Source of the DNA: Propionibacterium acidifaciens DSM 21887
Lineage (GTDB): Bacteria; Actinomycetota; Actinomycetes; Propionibacteriales; Propionibacteriaceae
Direction of reading: 5' to 3'
Assembly: GCF_000426605.1 (NCBI RefSeq)
Contig: NZ_AUFR01000032.1
Coordinates: 1 to 34,655, forward strand
Length of the DNA stretch: 34,655 bases
Part shown: positions 1 through 7,402 of the stretch, piece by piece
Layout of the letters: each line of letters begins with the position of its first letter
How positions within the stretch are numbered: the first letter of the stretch is position 1
Notes under the pieces: generated by a model
Databases searched by the model: none
What the model saw: the letters and a program-made list of their open reading frames with translations, nothing else
Told to the model about the DNA's origin: nothing
Position numbers and translations under genes: made by a program

Positions 1-42
1 GACTTGTTCCTTAAATTCCGCACTGTATTTCGGTGCCGACAT
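1..42 (-). CDS. IS3-family transposase OrfA, N-terminal 14 residues (runs off the window)
   Basis: Reading leftward from position 42, ATG opens MSAPKYSAEFKEQV, the typical start of an IS3-family OrfA (helix-turn-helix DNA-binding subunit of the transposase). A GAGGT-like ribosome site lies about a dozen bases upstream. The rest of the gene is outside the window. The same 14 codons are recognisable, heavily altered, in the decayed element at 17215-18493, which supports the reading. Known of the family: OrfA is joined to OrfB (DDE integrase) by -1 frameshifting. Whether this copy is intact cannot be seen. Confidence 0.75.
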   Translation of the reverse strand, partial: MSAPKYSAEFKEQV

Positions 43-100
43 GATCTAATTCTACCTCACGATCATTTCACCCACTGTCCGAAAAACACCAAGCACTCCA
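1..100 (-). mobile_element. End of an IS3-family insertion sequence
   Basis: The element's terminal repeat begins at position 100 (minus strand TGGAGTGCTTGGTG) and is followed by the OrfA start at 42. The same 100 bases recur with substitutions at 18393-18493, the OrfA end of the decayed copy. The boundary at 100 abuts a truncated IS630-like gene, so this element probably inserted into older element debris. The other end and any target duplication are outside the window. Confidence 0.7.
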
Positions 101-113
101 GCCGAACATTCGA

Positions 114-682
114 CTACGACTTCGAACACCTCCCACCCCGCGAAACCAGAAACGATTTTGTTCCATGACGGCCATACCGGCCGTCGAACAGGATCTTCAC
201 GACGTCACGCAGGGCCGGGGCGCCCCGGAACCCGGCGTGGACGCCCGTCCGGGAGGGCGGCCGGGCGAGGATGGCCTTGAGGTCTTCCTTCTGGGTGCGG
301 GCGGGTTCCGCCGCGTCCTGGTTCCCCGCATGCCCGGCCGGGACCGTCAGCGAGGGGACCGCCGCCGGCGCCGTCTCCCTGGTTCCCGGCGTGCCCGGCC
401 GGGACCCAGCACATCCTGGTGCCCCGCCACTCAGCCAGCCGTTCCTGCACGGTCCTCTCCGTCCGCTCGACCGTCTCTGCGATGATGCCCGCATCGACGC
501 CACGGGAGGCGTGCAGGACCGCTTCGGCCTTCATCCCGGCGAGCACGCGACTGCCGGGCCGCTTCCTCCACCCGACCAGGACGGCGGTCTCCTCCGGGGC
601 GACCCCGACCCGCACGCCCCCACCGCATCCGAAACAGCACAGGGAACCCACGAAAAACACGGTTCCGTTTCATGCCAGCCAT
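114..682 (-). pseudogene. Truncated, frameshifted IS630-family transposase (N-terminal part)
   Basis: On the minus strand, broken frames spell an IS630-type N-terminus. A start at 682 (MAGMKRNR) is followed, in a shifted frame, by a helix-turn-helix stretch including GIIAETVERTERTVQERLAEW, and in a third frame by a second part including KEDLKAILARPPSRTGVHAG and PALRDVVKILFD, resembling the winged-helix region of IS630 transposases. The catalytic DDE domain is absent because the gene stops 14 bases from the IS3 end at position 100. A 61-bp direct duplication at 317-406 lies inside and adds to the disruption. The family call rests on motif memory, so it is moderate. Confidence 0.55.
317..406. 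repeat. Two-copy imperfect direct repeat, 61-bp period
   Basis: A 29-base segment starting CCTGGTTCCC and ending GCCCGGCCGGGACC occurs at 317-345 and again at 378-406 with few differences. It lies inside the IS630-like pseudogene and duplicates the peptide VPAGHAGNQ region in shifted frames. Confidence 0.7.
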
Positions 683-747
683 AGGCGCCAAGTTCTGACC
701 GACAGCACGGGAGGCCTATTCAAAACCCTTGTCGGACCCATGCCTGA

Positions 748-1127
748 CTAGGGTCTTTCCTTGACAAGGAGTTAGTTTTTAATAACCCTCCGGGTTTGCG
801 CAAGTCTGAATCAGCCTGCATCGCAGTCGAGGGATTCTACTGCTTCTTCTCACCCGCGGGCGCTTGGTCTGCGGGTCAGTACCGCGACTTGGATGGACGT
901 GCGGTTCCCGTCCCCTTCGACGGAAGCGCCTCGGCAGGGTACGACGAGGAGAATCGCATGTTGTCGTTCGGTGGCGGTCTTCGAATGTACCGCTTCGTCC
1001 CTGGCGAGAAGATTGGCATCCCTCGTTCGAGCTGATGCAGCCGCTCGACTCGTTCGAGGTCACCGACTGCTTCGTCCCCAGCTTGCACGATGCCTTGGCC
1101 GAGCACATGTGCATCGAGGAGGCGTGA
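748..1127 (+). pseudogene. 5'-truncated, frameshifted gene fragment of unknown function
   Basis: An open frame runs from just after a stop at 745 to 1035 and has coherent protein character (for example VEGFYCFFSPAGAW, RMLSFGGGLRMYRF, PGEKIGIP). A one-base deletion near 1022 shifts the natural continuation (SFELMQPLDSFEVTDCFVP, then SLHDALAEHMCIEEA) into the frame that stops at 1127. There is no convincing start, and the fragment borders IS debris. I do not recognise the family. Small acidic proteins of this kind beside toxin/IS debris are sometimes immunity genes, but nothing here proves it. Confidence 0.45.
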
Positions 1128-1299
1128 GCGCGGTGCGGCGTCCGTCACTCCCCTGACAGCCATTCTGGTTGCGGCGGGTCTCCGAACGCCGGGCACTCGT
1201 GCGGTGAGTCCTGCGTCCCGCGCTCCGCCCGCAACGGAGCCGAAGAGCGCCACGCCCAGCGCGCCAGCCGCCCCGTCGTGCCCTCCCGCGGCGTCCGCC
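1128..1299. other. Intergenic, nothing recognised
   Basis: GC-rich stretch between the broken gene fragment and the convergent methyltransferase stop. I see no gene, RNA or clear terminator. Confidence 0.5.
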
Positions 1300-2220
1300 T
1301 CACGCCCCGCGGCCGGAACGGGCCGGACGGCCTCGGGCCGCTGCCTCCCGGGCCCGGCCCGGCCCCCGGACGTAGCTGACCGTCTCGCCCAGCCTGGCCC
1401 GCATCACGGCGATGGCCTCGGGGTTCTCGTCGATGAGCAGGAATCGCCTGCCCAGCGCTGCCGCGGCGGCTCCTGTCGTGCCGGAGCCGGCGAAGAAGTC
1501 GAGCACCCAGTCGCCGGGGCGGGAGCTCGCCGCGATGATGCGCCGCAGGATTCCCTCGGGCTTCTGCGTCGGGTAGCCCGTCTTCTCCCTGCCCGTGGGG
1601 GAGACGATCGTGTGCCACCACACATCGGTGGGCAGCTTGCCGCGCGCAGCCTTCTCGGCCGTGACGAGCGAGGGCGCCATGTACGGCTCGCGGTCGACCT
1701 CGTTCGAGTCGAACCAGTAGCTCCGGGGGTCCTTCACGTAGACGAGGATCGTGTCGTGCTTGGCCGGCCAGTGGCGCTTGGCGCGGCCCCCGTAGTCGTA
1801 GGCCCAAATGATCTCGTTGAGGAAGCAGTCGCGGCCGAACATCGCGTCGAGGAGCACCTTCGCGTAGTGCGCCTCCCGGTAGTCCAGGTGCAGGTAGAGG
1901 GTCCCGGTGTCCGTCAGCAGGCGCCAGGCCTCCTCGAGGCGGGGCTCCAGGAAGTCCCAGTAGTCCTCGAAGACGTCGTTGTAGCCGAGCACCGTGCCGC
2001 GGACCGTCTCGTAGCTGTGCCCTCGGAAGCCCAGCCGCGACCCTCCCTCGGCGACGTGCGTCGTGACGGCGCGGCGCTTCTGCGTCATCCCCGTGTTGAA
2101 GGGCGGGTCGATGTAGACCAGCTGGAAGGCCCCGTCCGGCAGCCCGCGCAGGACGGGCAGGTTGTCGCCCTCGATGACGGTGTCGGGACGGTCAGCGCTC
2201 CACAGCGCCCGGGTGCTCAC
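1300..2220 (-). CDS. Orphan beta-class site-specific DNA methyltransferase (N6-adenine/N4-cytosine)
   Basis: 306 aa. It shows the amino-methyltransferase order catalytic motif IV first (DPPF at residues 38-41, in YIDPPFNTG) and SAM-binding motif I late (FAGSGTTG, residues 243-250), which defines the beta class seen in type III and many orphan enzymes. It should transfer a methyl group from S-adenosylmethionine to adenine N6 or cytosine N4 in a specific site, which cannot be read from sequence. The start is GTG (STRALWSADRP), with a leaderless-type -10 box six bases upstream. No restriction subunit is adjacent: the neighbours are a broken gene and a broken exporter. It may therefore be a solitary regulatory methylase or the survivor of a lost system. 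Confidence 0.88.
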   Translation of the reverse strand: MSTRALWSADRPDTVIEGDNLPVLRGLPDGAFQLVYIDPPFNTGMTQKRRAVTTHVAEGGSRLGFRGHSYETVRGTVLGYNDVFEDYWDFLEPRLEEAWRLLTDTGTLYLHLDYREAHYAKVLLDAMFGRDCFLNEIIWAYDYGGRAKRHWPAKHDTILVYVKDPRSYWFDSNEVDREPYMAPSLVTAEKAARGKLPTDVWWHTIVSPTGREKTGYPTQKPEGILRRIIAASSRPGDWVLDFFAGSGTTGAAAAALGRRFLLIDENPEAIAVMRARLGETVSYVRGPGRAREAAARGRPARSGRGA

Positions 2221-2224
2221 GGAT

Positions 2225-2609
2225 TCAAGGTAGACGACGGCATCGCCCGTCCCGCCGTCGGGTCGCGCGACCCGATCGGCTCCCGGAGGCGGGTCGTCCC
2301 CGCGGGGTGTCGGGTCGCACCCGGGCGCCGGCGCCGAGAATGATCCCGACGAGCACGACGGCCAGGATCACCAGCGTGCTGCACAGGCCGAGCAGCACCG
2401 GGCGCAGACCCAGCCTCATGAGCGATTTGACGTGCACGCCCAGACCGAGCGCGAACGTGGCCGTGGTCAGGCAGGAACTGTTGGAGGACCTTGATCCGGG
2501 CCGGCTGCGCGGCGGGCACGACCCCGGCCGTCGCGACGGCCATCACGGCGATGAATCCGACGACGAACAGCGGCAGGACCGGTGGGCGCCGGGCGTGCCC
2601 GGCCGTCAC
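2225..2609 (-). pseudogene. C-terminal remnant of a YeiH-like (UPF0324) putative sulfate exporter
   Basis: Two minus-strand frames join into the last part of a YeiH-family membrane protein. The first carries a hydrophobic segment (PLFVVGFIAVMAVATAG) and KVLQQFL. The second continues with FALGLGVHVKSLMRLGLRP and then VLLGLCSTLVILAVVLVGI. The switch lies near 2470-2480 and needs a one-base change. Upstream transmembrane segments are missing, because the remnant begins right at the divergent PTH2 gene. The family pattern (a conserved gly-leu segment, then RxGLRP before the final helix) is from memory. It is clearly non-functional as it stands. Confidence 0.6.
2227..2232 (-). promoter_or_regulatory. 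-10 box for a leaderless methyltransferase transcript
   Basis: Minus-strand TACCTT is followed by six bases and then the GTG start at 2220, the spacing of actinobacterial leaderless promoters. There is no ribosome-binding site. Confidence 0.5.
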
Positions 2610-2619
2610 GGCCCGCCCC

Positions 2620-2625
2620 TACCCT
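2620..2625 (+). promoter_or_regulatory. -10 box for a leaderless PTH2 transcript
   Basis: TACCCT is followed by seven bases and the ATG at 2633. No Shine-Dalgarno sequence is present, so the mRNA probably starts at the start codon. Confidence 0.5.
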
Positions 2626-2632
2626 GGGATGC

Positions 2633-3349
2633 ATGACCGCCGAGCCCACCGCCTTGTCCGCAGGAGAGCGCCCCTCCGGGCCCGAGGAGATCCCCTGGGC
2701 GATGCAGCTCGTCGTCCTGCGCGACAAGCACGCCATGGCCCGCGAGGTCGACGTCTGCGAGGCCGCGGCCCGCGCCGTCGTGGGCCTGCTCGACGACGAG
2801 CGCTGCGCCCCCGGCGGCCCCTGGTACGCGGCCGTCCGCCGCTGGGTCGACGGCGGGCGCATCCGCAAGCTCGTGCGCCGCGCCGACGGCAAGCGCTGGG
2901 ACGACGTGCAGGCGCTGCCCGGCGTGCTCGTCACCCAGGACGGCCCCGACGGCTTCGGCCCGGCCCGAGTGCGGGCCCTCCCGCCCGGCCCGGTGCGCCC
3001 GCTGCCGCGGGCCCTCGCCAAGCTCCAGGTGAGCGGCACGAGCTTCCCGCCCGAGCGCGTCAGCTCCAGCGCCGACGCCCTGGCCATCGTCGAGGCGACC
3101 CCGCTCGAGCGGATCACCAGCGGCAAGCTCGCCGCCCAGTGCGCCCATGCCGCGCAGCGCCTCTACGAGACCGCCGACGAGGCCCGCCGCGCATCATGGC
3201 GGGCCGACGGCTTCCGGGTCGAGGTGCGCTGGCCCGGCCCGGACGAGTGGGCCGCCCGCCCCCGCCCGGTGAGCATCGTCGACGCCGGGTTCACCGAGCT
3301 CGACGGCCCCGCCGAGACGGCCCGGGCGCTCTGGCGCTCCGAGCCGTGA
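2633..3349 (+). CDS. Peptidyl-tRNA hydrolase, PTH2-like family
   Basis: 238 aa. PTH2 enzymes cleave peptidyl-tRNA released from stalled ribosomes and recycle tRNA. The diagnostic segment is GKLAAQCAHAAQ (from about residue 164), matching the PTH2 motif G-K-x-A-A-Q-C-x-H-A. An N-terminal extension (EEIPWAMQLVVLRDK) and a long middle part are typical of the larger actinobacterial versions, against about 120 aa for the archaeal/eukaryotic core. I chose the ATG at 2633 because a leaderless -10 box sits just before it and upstream codons are low complexity. It stands alone, divergent from the YeiH remnant. Confidence 0.75.
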   Translation: MTAEPTALSAGERPSGPEEIPWAMQLVVLRDKHAMAREVDVCEAAARAVVGLLDDERCAPGGPWYAAVRRWVDGGRIRKLVRRADGKRWDDVQALPGVLVTQDGPDGFGPARVRALPPGPVRPLPRALAKLQVSGTSFPPERVSSSADALAIVEATPLERITSGKLAAQCAHAAQRLYETADEARRASWRADGFRVEVRWPGPDEWAARPRPVSIVDAGFTELDGPAETARALWRSEP

Positions 3350-3426
3350 GCGGCCCGCGACGGCTCCCGCGGATCCCGGGGAGTACGCCGACGGCGAAAC
3401 CGCATGGTGGAAGGCCGCGGGGATGA

Positions 3427-3455
3427 TTGTTCGGCCCCGACCGGGGCCCTAGTGT
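3427..3455 (+). promoter_or_regulatory. Promoter of the binding-lipoprotein gene with an operator-like dyad in the spacer
   Basis: -35 TTGTTC (3427-3432), a 17-bp spacer, and -10 TAGTGT (3450-3455). The spacer contains the perfect dyad GGCCCCGACCGGGGCC (3433-3448), well placed for a repressor or a MerR-type regulator. The start codon is about 86 bp downstream. Confidence 0.5.
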
Positions 3456-3541
3456 GACCCGCGAGCCGATCGATCCAGAGCACCCCGGTGATCCCGAGCA
3501 TTCCGGTGGCCCAGGGCACCCCGGTGCGGAAAGGCCCTCCC

Positions 3542-4447
3542 ATGCAGATCGCACGTCGTTCCCTCCTCGCAGCGGGCGGGCTCATGGCCCTGGCGGCCTG
3601 CTCGTCCGACAACCCCGTGGGCTCCTCGTCCTCCACGGGCGGCGGCTCGACGATCGTCGTCGCCTCGCAGCAGTACTACTCGAACGAGATCATCGCCGAG
3701 CTCTACGCCCAGGCGCTCGAGAACGCAGATCGCACCGTCGAGCGCCAATATCAGATCGGCCAGCGCGAGTTCTACCTGCCCGAGCTCGAGTCCGGCTCGA
3801 TCGACCTCATCCCCGAGTACGGCGGCAATCTGCTGCAGTACTACGACAAGTCGAGCACCGCCTCCGACGCCGAGGCGATCGCCCGGGCCCTGGCCGATGC
3901 CCTGCCCGCCGGGCTGCGCGTCCTCGACGCGGCCGAGGCCTCCGACCAGGACTCCTACACCGTCACCCGCGCCACGGCCGACCAGTACTCGCTCGGCTCG
4001 ATCGGTGATCTGGGCAGGATCGGCGGCACCGTCACCGTGGCCGCGAACTCCGAGTTCGCCACTCGTCCCTACGGCACCGATGGCGTCAGGGACGCCTACG
4101 GCATCGACATCACCGTCCTCGGCATCGAGGACTCCGGCGGCCCTCTCACCGTCAAGGCCCTCACCGAGGGTCAGGCGCAGGCCGCCGACATCTACACGGC
4201 CGACCCGGCCATCGAGCAGAACGATCTCGTCGTCCTGGCCGACCCGCAGAACCTCATCCTGCCCCAGCGCGTCACCCCGCTCGTCTCGTCGAGGATCGAC
4301 GACGCCGCGGCGGAGGTCATCGGCCGGGTGAATGCCCGGCTGACCACCGATGAGCTGCGCGGGCTCAACCGCCGGTCGACGGTCGAGCAGCGCTCCAGCG
4401 CCGACATCGCCAGGGACTGGCTGCCGGCCCAGGGCATCGTCCCCTGA
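3542..4447 (+). CDS. Glycine betaine/choline-type (OpuC/ProX-like) ABC transporter substrate-binding lipoprotein
   Basis: 301 aa. A signal peptide ends in the lipobox LAAC with Cys20, followed by a Ser/Gly-rich linker, so the protein should be lipid-anchored outside the membrane. The mature part has features of OpuAC/ProX quaternary-amine binding proteins: the early strand IVVASQQYYSNEIIAELYAQ, then ELESGSIDLIPEYGGNLL, and a late KALTEGQAQAADIYTADPAI. Such proteins deliver betaine, choline or carnitine to an OpuC-type importer for osmoprotection. The ATG at 3542 is preferred over the in-frame upstream ATG because the signal peptide starts there and AAAGG precedes it. No permease or ATPase gene is nearby, so it is an orphan component here. 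Confidence 0.85.
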   Translation: MQIARRSLLAAGGLMALAACSSDNPVGSSSSTGGGSTIVVASQQYYSNEIIAELYAQALENADRTVERQYQIGQREFYLPELESGSIDLIPEYGGNLLQYYDKSSTASDAEAIARALADALPAGLRVLDAAEASDQDSYTVTRATADQYSLGSIGDLGRIGGTVTVAANSEFATRPYGTDGVRDAYGIDITVLGIEDSGGPLTVKALTEGQAQAADIYTADPAIEQNDLVVLADPQNLILPQRVTPLVSSRIDDAAAEVIGRVNARLTTDELRGLNRRSTVEQRSSADIARDWLPAQGIVP

Positions 4448-4537
4448 CCGTCCGGCTCTCGGCGCCGCGTCCGAACCCGCTGCTCCGGAGCCCGCGTCCT
4501 TCCCTCGGCGAGGGGCCGCAGGACGGGCCTCGCGCCC

Positions 4538-4759
4538 TCAGTGCCGCTCCGGTTTGGGCGGGCGCCCTCTTCTGGGGATCGGTCCGGCGTCGGAGGGGAG
4601 GCGTCCGGCCCCGCGCAGCGCATCGCGCAGCACCATCTCGATCTGGGCGTTGACCGAGCGCATCTCGTCGCCGGCCCAGCGCAGCAGCGCGTCGTGCACC
4701 GCCGGGTCGAGACGGACGAGCACCTGCTTGCGCCCGGCGCCCGATGAGTGCTCGGGCAT
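4538..4759 (-). CDS. Small ribbon-helix-helix (Arc-like) DNA-binding protein
   Basis: 73 aa. The middle reads KQVLVRLDPAVHDALLRWAGDEMRSVNAQIEMVLRDAL (in two parts, residues about 11-48). This is a strand with alternating basic and hydrophobic residues followed by two helices, the ribbon-helix-helix pattern of Arc/HicB-like repressors. The tail is basic (RRGRPPKPERH). Its ATG overlaps the stop of the SPFH gene (TGATG), so the two are translationally coupled. The likely role is autorepression of the operon through the repeated TGATATCA sites upstream. It could also be the DNA-binding half of a toxin-antitoxin pair, but no toxin is seen. Confidence 0.75.
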   Translation of the reverse strand: MPEHSSGAGRKQVLVRLDPAVHDALLRWAGDEMRSVNAQIEMVLRDALRGAGRLPSDAGPIPRRGRPPKPERH

Positions 4760-5673
4760 CAGGTGTAGAGGGTCCCCGCGTTCACCACGGGGGTGGCCCG
4801 GGAGTCGGAGCACAGCACGACGAGCAGGTTCGAGACCATGGCCGCCTTGCGCTCGTCGTCGAGCTGGACGATGTCCTGGCCCTCGAGGCGGTCGAGGGCG
4901 TTGCTCACCATCGACACCGCGCCCTCGACGATCTTCTCCCGGGCGGCGATCACCGCCGCCGCCTGCTGGCGCTGGAGCATCGCCTGGGCGATCTCGGGGG
5001 CGTAGGACAGCGAGCTGATGCGGGTCTCGATGACGGTCAGCCCGGCGATCACGATGCGGGCGGCGACCTCGTCGGCCAGCTCGGCGGCGACCGATTCGGT
5101 GGAGCCGCGCAGCGTCTCCTGCCCCGGTTCGGCGTTGTCGTAGGGGTGGGCGCCGGCGATGTGGCGCAGCGCCGACTCCGACTGCACGGCGACGAACTCC
5201 TCGGCGTCCTCGACGGCGAAGACCGCCTTGGCCGTGTCGGAGACCTGCCAGACGACGATGGCCGCGATGTCCACCGGGTTGCCGTCGGCGTCGTTGACCT
5301 TGATCTCGTGGGTCTCGAAGTTGTGCACCTTCACCGAGACCTTCTTGGTGGTCGACAGGGGCACGGTCATGATCAGGCCGGCGCGGCGCACGGTGCCCAG
5401 GTAGCGGCCGAAGAACTGCACGACCTTGGCGTCGCCGGGGTTCACGATGGTGATGCCGGTCGCCAGCAGCGCCCCCAGGACGACCAGGACGATGCCTGGG
5501 ACCGGGCTCTGCGCCAGCAGGAGCGCCCCGACGCCCAGGACGACCAGGACGACCAGCAGGCCCAGCCCGCCGTTGATCGACGGGGCCCCGTGCTCGGTGA
5601 TGTCGACCCCCGTGACGCGTTCGGTGTAGGCCGGGTCGGCGGGGACGGGTTCGGTGATCCGGTCGGTGCTCAT
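4759..5673 (-). CDS. SPFH/Band 7 domain membrane protein
   Basis: 304 aa. Two hydrophobic segments (about residues 34-54 and 57-75) are followed by an SPFH/prohibitin-homology domain ([20 protein letters not shown] onward, [31 protein letters not shown]). Then comes a long helical region rich in Ala, Glu and Arg ([20 protein letters not shown]). SPFH proteins oligomerise on membranes and organise microdomains or protease access; the precise job here is unknown. The start at 5673 has the RBS GAGGGGAGA. It forms an operon with the downstream ribbon-helix-helix gene. Confidence 0.85.
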   Translation of the reverse strand: MSTDRITEPVPADPAYTERVTGVDITEHGAPSINGGLGLLVVLVVLGVGALLLAQSPVPGIVLVVLGALLATGITIVNPGDAKVVQFFGRYLGTVRRAGLIMTVPLSTTKKVSVKVHNFETHEIKVNDADGNPVDIAAIVVWQVSDTAKAVFAVEDAEEFVAVQSESALRHIAGAHPYDNAEPGQETLRGSTESVAAELADEVAARIVIAGLTVIETRISSLSYAPEIAQAMLQRQQAAAVIAAREKIVEGAVSMVSNALDRLEGQDIVQLDDERKAAMVSNLLVVLCSDSRATPVVNAGTLYT

Positions 5674-5695
5674 GACGGTCTCCCCTCTCGAAAAC

Positions 5696-5718
5696 TGTTA
5701 TCAAAGTGATATCACTTT
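5696..5718 (-). promoter_or_regulatory. Tandem TGATATCA operator upstream of the SPFH operon
   Basis: On the minus strand TGATATCA (5707-5714) is followed 11 bp later by TGATAACA (5696-5703). The first copy lies in a longer perfect palindrome AAAGTGATATCACTTT (5703-5718). The 11-bp spacing puts both sites on the same face of the helix, as expected for side-by-side ribbon-helix-helix dimers. The block sits 23-45 bp before the SPFH start codon. Confidence 0.6.
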
Positions 5719-6005
5719 TTGTGTGGAGGGGGAACCCCCACGGCGCGCCGCCTCCCGGCCGCCCGCGGATCGCCGTTGCGTCTGCGGGCCGGACGGGAGG
5801 CCCGGAGCGCGGGTCCGCAGGACTCCGGCTGGGGCGCGGCAAGGGCACTCGGGGACTTCCTGGACACCGTGATCGGCGACATGACGGGTCCGCAGGGCTC
5901 CGGCAGGAGTGCGGCCGAGCGCTGGGCCGGGAGGCCCGGGGGATCGCAGGGGCTGCGCGGTGGCGCCGGCCGGCCCGGCGGAGAGGCGAGGGGCCGGGAC
6001 GCAGT
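5719..6005. other. Intergenic region without a recognisable gene
   Basis: GC-rich and low in coding character on both strands. It holds a short imperfect direct repeat, GGGTCCGCAG followed by a CTCCGGC element, at 5811 and 5886 (75-bp period). Confidence 0.5.
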
Positions 6006-6045
6006 GCGCCGCCGACGGGGAGGGTGATGCTCCCGCCGACGGCGC
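6006..6045 (-). terminator. Factor-independent-type terminator of cysK
   Basis: Inverted arms GCGCCGCCGACGGGGAG (6006-6022) and CTCCCGCCGACGGCGC (6030-6045) form a long stem with a short loop. In minus-strand RNA the two mismatches become G-U pairs, so the hairpin favours terminating cysK, whose stop is about 28 bp away. No U-tract follows. Confidence 0.5.
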
Positions 6046-6072
6046 GCGAAGGAGGTGAGGAATCGTCCGGCC

Positions 6073-7038
6073 TCAGGGCTCGACGTCATGCACCTCGAGC
6101 TCGGGGAACTGTCCGAGCGCGGTGGACAGGTAGCGATCGCCGGAGTCCGGGAGGATGGCGACGATGAGCTTGCCCTTGTTCTCGGGGCGCGCGGCGACCT
6201 GCAGGGCGCCGACCAGGGCGGTGCCGGAGCTGATGCCGGTGAAGATGCCCTCGGCGGTGCCCAGACGGCGGGCCTGCTCGATGGAGTCCTCGTCGGTGAT
6301 GTCGAGGACCTCGTCGTAGACCGAGGTGTCGAGGGTGTTGGGGACGAAACCGGTGCCGATGCCCTGCAGGCCGTGGGGGCCGGCGGGCCTGCCGTTGAGG
6401 ACGGCGCTCTTGGCGGGCTCGAGGCCGATCACCCGGACGTTCGGGTTCTGCTCCTTGAGGTAGCGCCCGGCGCCCGAGAGGGTGCCGCCGGTGCCGATGC
6501 CGGCGACGAGGATGTCGATCGCGCCGTCGGTGTCGGCCCAGATCTCCGGGCCGGTGGTGCTGTGGTGGATGGCCGGGTTGGCCGGGTTGTCGAACTGGCC
6601 GAGCAGGACGGAGTCGGGATCGGCCTCGTGCAACTGCTCGGCGTAGGCGATGGAGCCCTTGATGGCCAAGGGGCCGGGGGTCAGGATGACCTCGCCGCCG
6701 TAGGCCTGGATGAGGGCGCGGCGCTCAACCGACAGGCTGGCGGGCAGGACGACCTTCACCCTGTAGCCGCGGGCGGTGCCGACGGCGGCCAGGCCGATGC
6801 CCGTGTTGCCGCTGGACGGCTCGATGATGGTGCCGCCGGGCTTCAGCAGACCCTTCTCCTCGGCGTCGGTGATCATGGCCAGGGCGATGCGGTCCTTGAC
6901 CGAGCCGGCCGGGTTGAAGTACTCGAGCTTGAGGGCGATGTTGGCGTCCTCGGCGCCGTTGGCGGCCAGGAAATGGGGGACGCGGACGAGCGGGGTGCCG
7001 CCGATGAGTTCGGTGATGGAGGAATGAATTCCGGGCAT
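6073..7038 (-). CDS. cysK: Cysteine synthase A (O-acetylserine sulfhydrylase)
   Basis: 321 aa, the usual CysK length. It makes L-cysteine from O-acetylserine and sulfide using pyridoxal phosphate (fold type II). Visible motifs are the PLP lysine in NPAGSVKDR (Lys48), the substrate loop SSGNTG (75-80) and the phosphate-binding GIGTGGT. I chose the ATG at 7038 because AAGGAA lies eight bases upstream; an in-frame ATG at 7056 lacks this. The gene has an unusually long 5' leader (about 357 nt) carrying a conserved Cys-containing leader peptide at 7315-7395, so expression is probably controlled by cysteine supply. No cysE is adjacent. Confidence 0.95.
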   Translation of the reverse strand: MPGIHSSITELIGGTPLVRVPHFLAANGAEDANIALKLEYFNPAGSVKDRIALAMITDAEEKGLLKPGGTIIEPSSGNTGIGLAAVGTARGYRVKVVLPASLSVERRALIQAYGGEVILTPGPLAIKGSIAYAEQLHEADPDSVLLGQFDNPANPAIHHSTTGPEIWADTDGAIDILVAGIGTGGTLSGAGRYLKEQNPNVRVIGLEPAKSAVLNGRPAGPHGLQGIGTGFVPNTLDTSVYDEVLDITDEDSIEQARRLGTAEGIFTGISSGTALVGALQVAARPENKGKLIVAILPDSGDRYLSTALGQFPELEVHDVEP

Positions 7039-7203
7039 GATGGTTCCTTGAGGCATCTGGGAAATGGAGTCTTATTCACAGGAGTTGTTCGTGGGAGTGT
7101 TTCTCCTTGTCAGGTCTTCGTTCCATTATGCTGTGAACAAGCTTCATGGTACGGAGGACTTCCCGGGTCGAATCGGTTCGGTCGGGGTGCCGCCGATCCG
7201 CCG

Positions 7204-7226
7204 CGCGGGTCCGGCCGGGACCCGCG
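7204..7226 (-). promoter_or_regulatory. Hairpin within the cysK leader (possible attenuator)
   Basis: Arms CGCGGGTCC (7204-7212) and GGACCCGCG (7218-7226) pair perfectly around a 5-nt loop. The hairpin lies between the leader peptide stop and cysK. There is no U-tract, so a Rho- or ribosome-coupled mechanism would be needed. Confidence 0.35.
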
Positions 7227-7314
7227 AGTGCAAGCAGGGGACTGGTCGGGGCGGGGCGATCGGTGGTCCCGCCCGGCGCACGTGCGAAGAAGGACCGTGG
7301 CGGCGGGATCGTCA

Positions 7315-7395
7315 TCAACGGGAACAGGAACAGCGCACCATCGCGGAGGCGACGCGCATCATGTCGACGTGGCGCCGGACGACGAGGTGGACCAT
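7315..7395 (-). CDS. Cysteine-containing leader peptide upstream of cysK
   Basis: 26 aa. The core VVRRHVDMMRVASAM matches the short actinobacterial 'putative leader peptide' pattern (R-R-H-V-D-x-x-R-x-x-S-A), and the C-terminus is RCSCSR with two Cys codons just before the stop. It is translated from a leaderless-type promoter directly ahead. In mycobacteria, Cys-codon uORFs upstream of sulfur genes are known to stall ribosomes when cysteine is scarce and so control the downstream gene; applying that here is inference. A second short frame (7076-7147, MKLVHSIMERR) lies between it and cysK but has no Cys and looks incidental. Confidence 0.75.
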   Translation of the reverse strand: MVHLVVRRHVDMMRVASAMVRCSCSR

Positions 7396-7402
7396 GCGGT
7401 GA

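Noticed and set aside
317-406. CRISPR-like array
   Set aside because: Only two imperfect copies with no regular spacers. The arrays at 10018 and 13486 likewise lack the repeat-spacer form.
1090-2343. Long plus-strand open frame antisense to the methyltransferase
   Set aside because: High GC leaves many frames open. The minus-strand protein has complete catalytic motifs, while this frame is Arg/Val/Gly-rich with no domain.
7076-7147. Second short frame before cysK (MKLVHSIMERR) as a regulatory peptide
   Set aside because: No Cys codons, no good RBS and no known pattern, unlike the upstream leader peptide.
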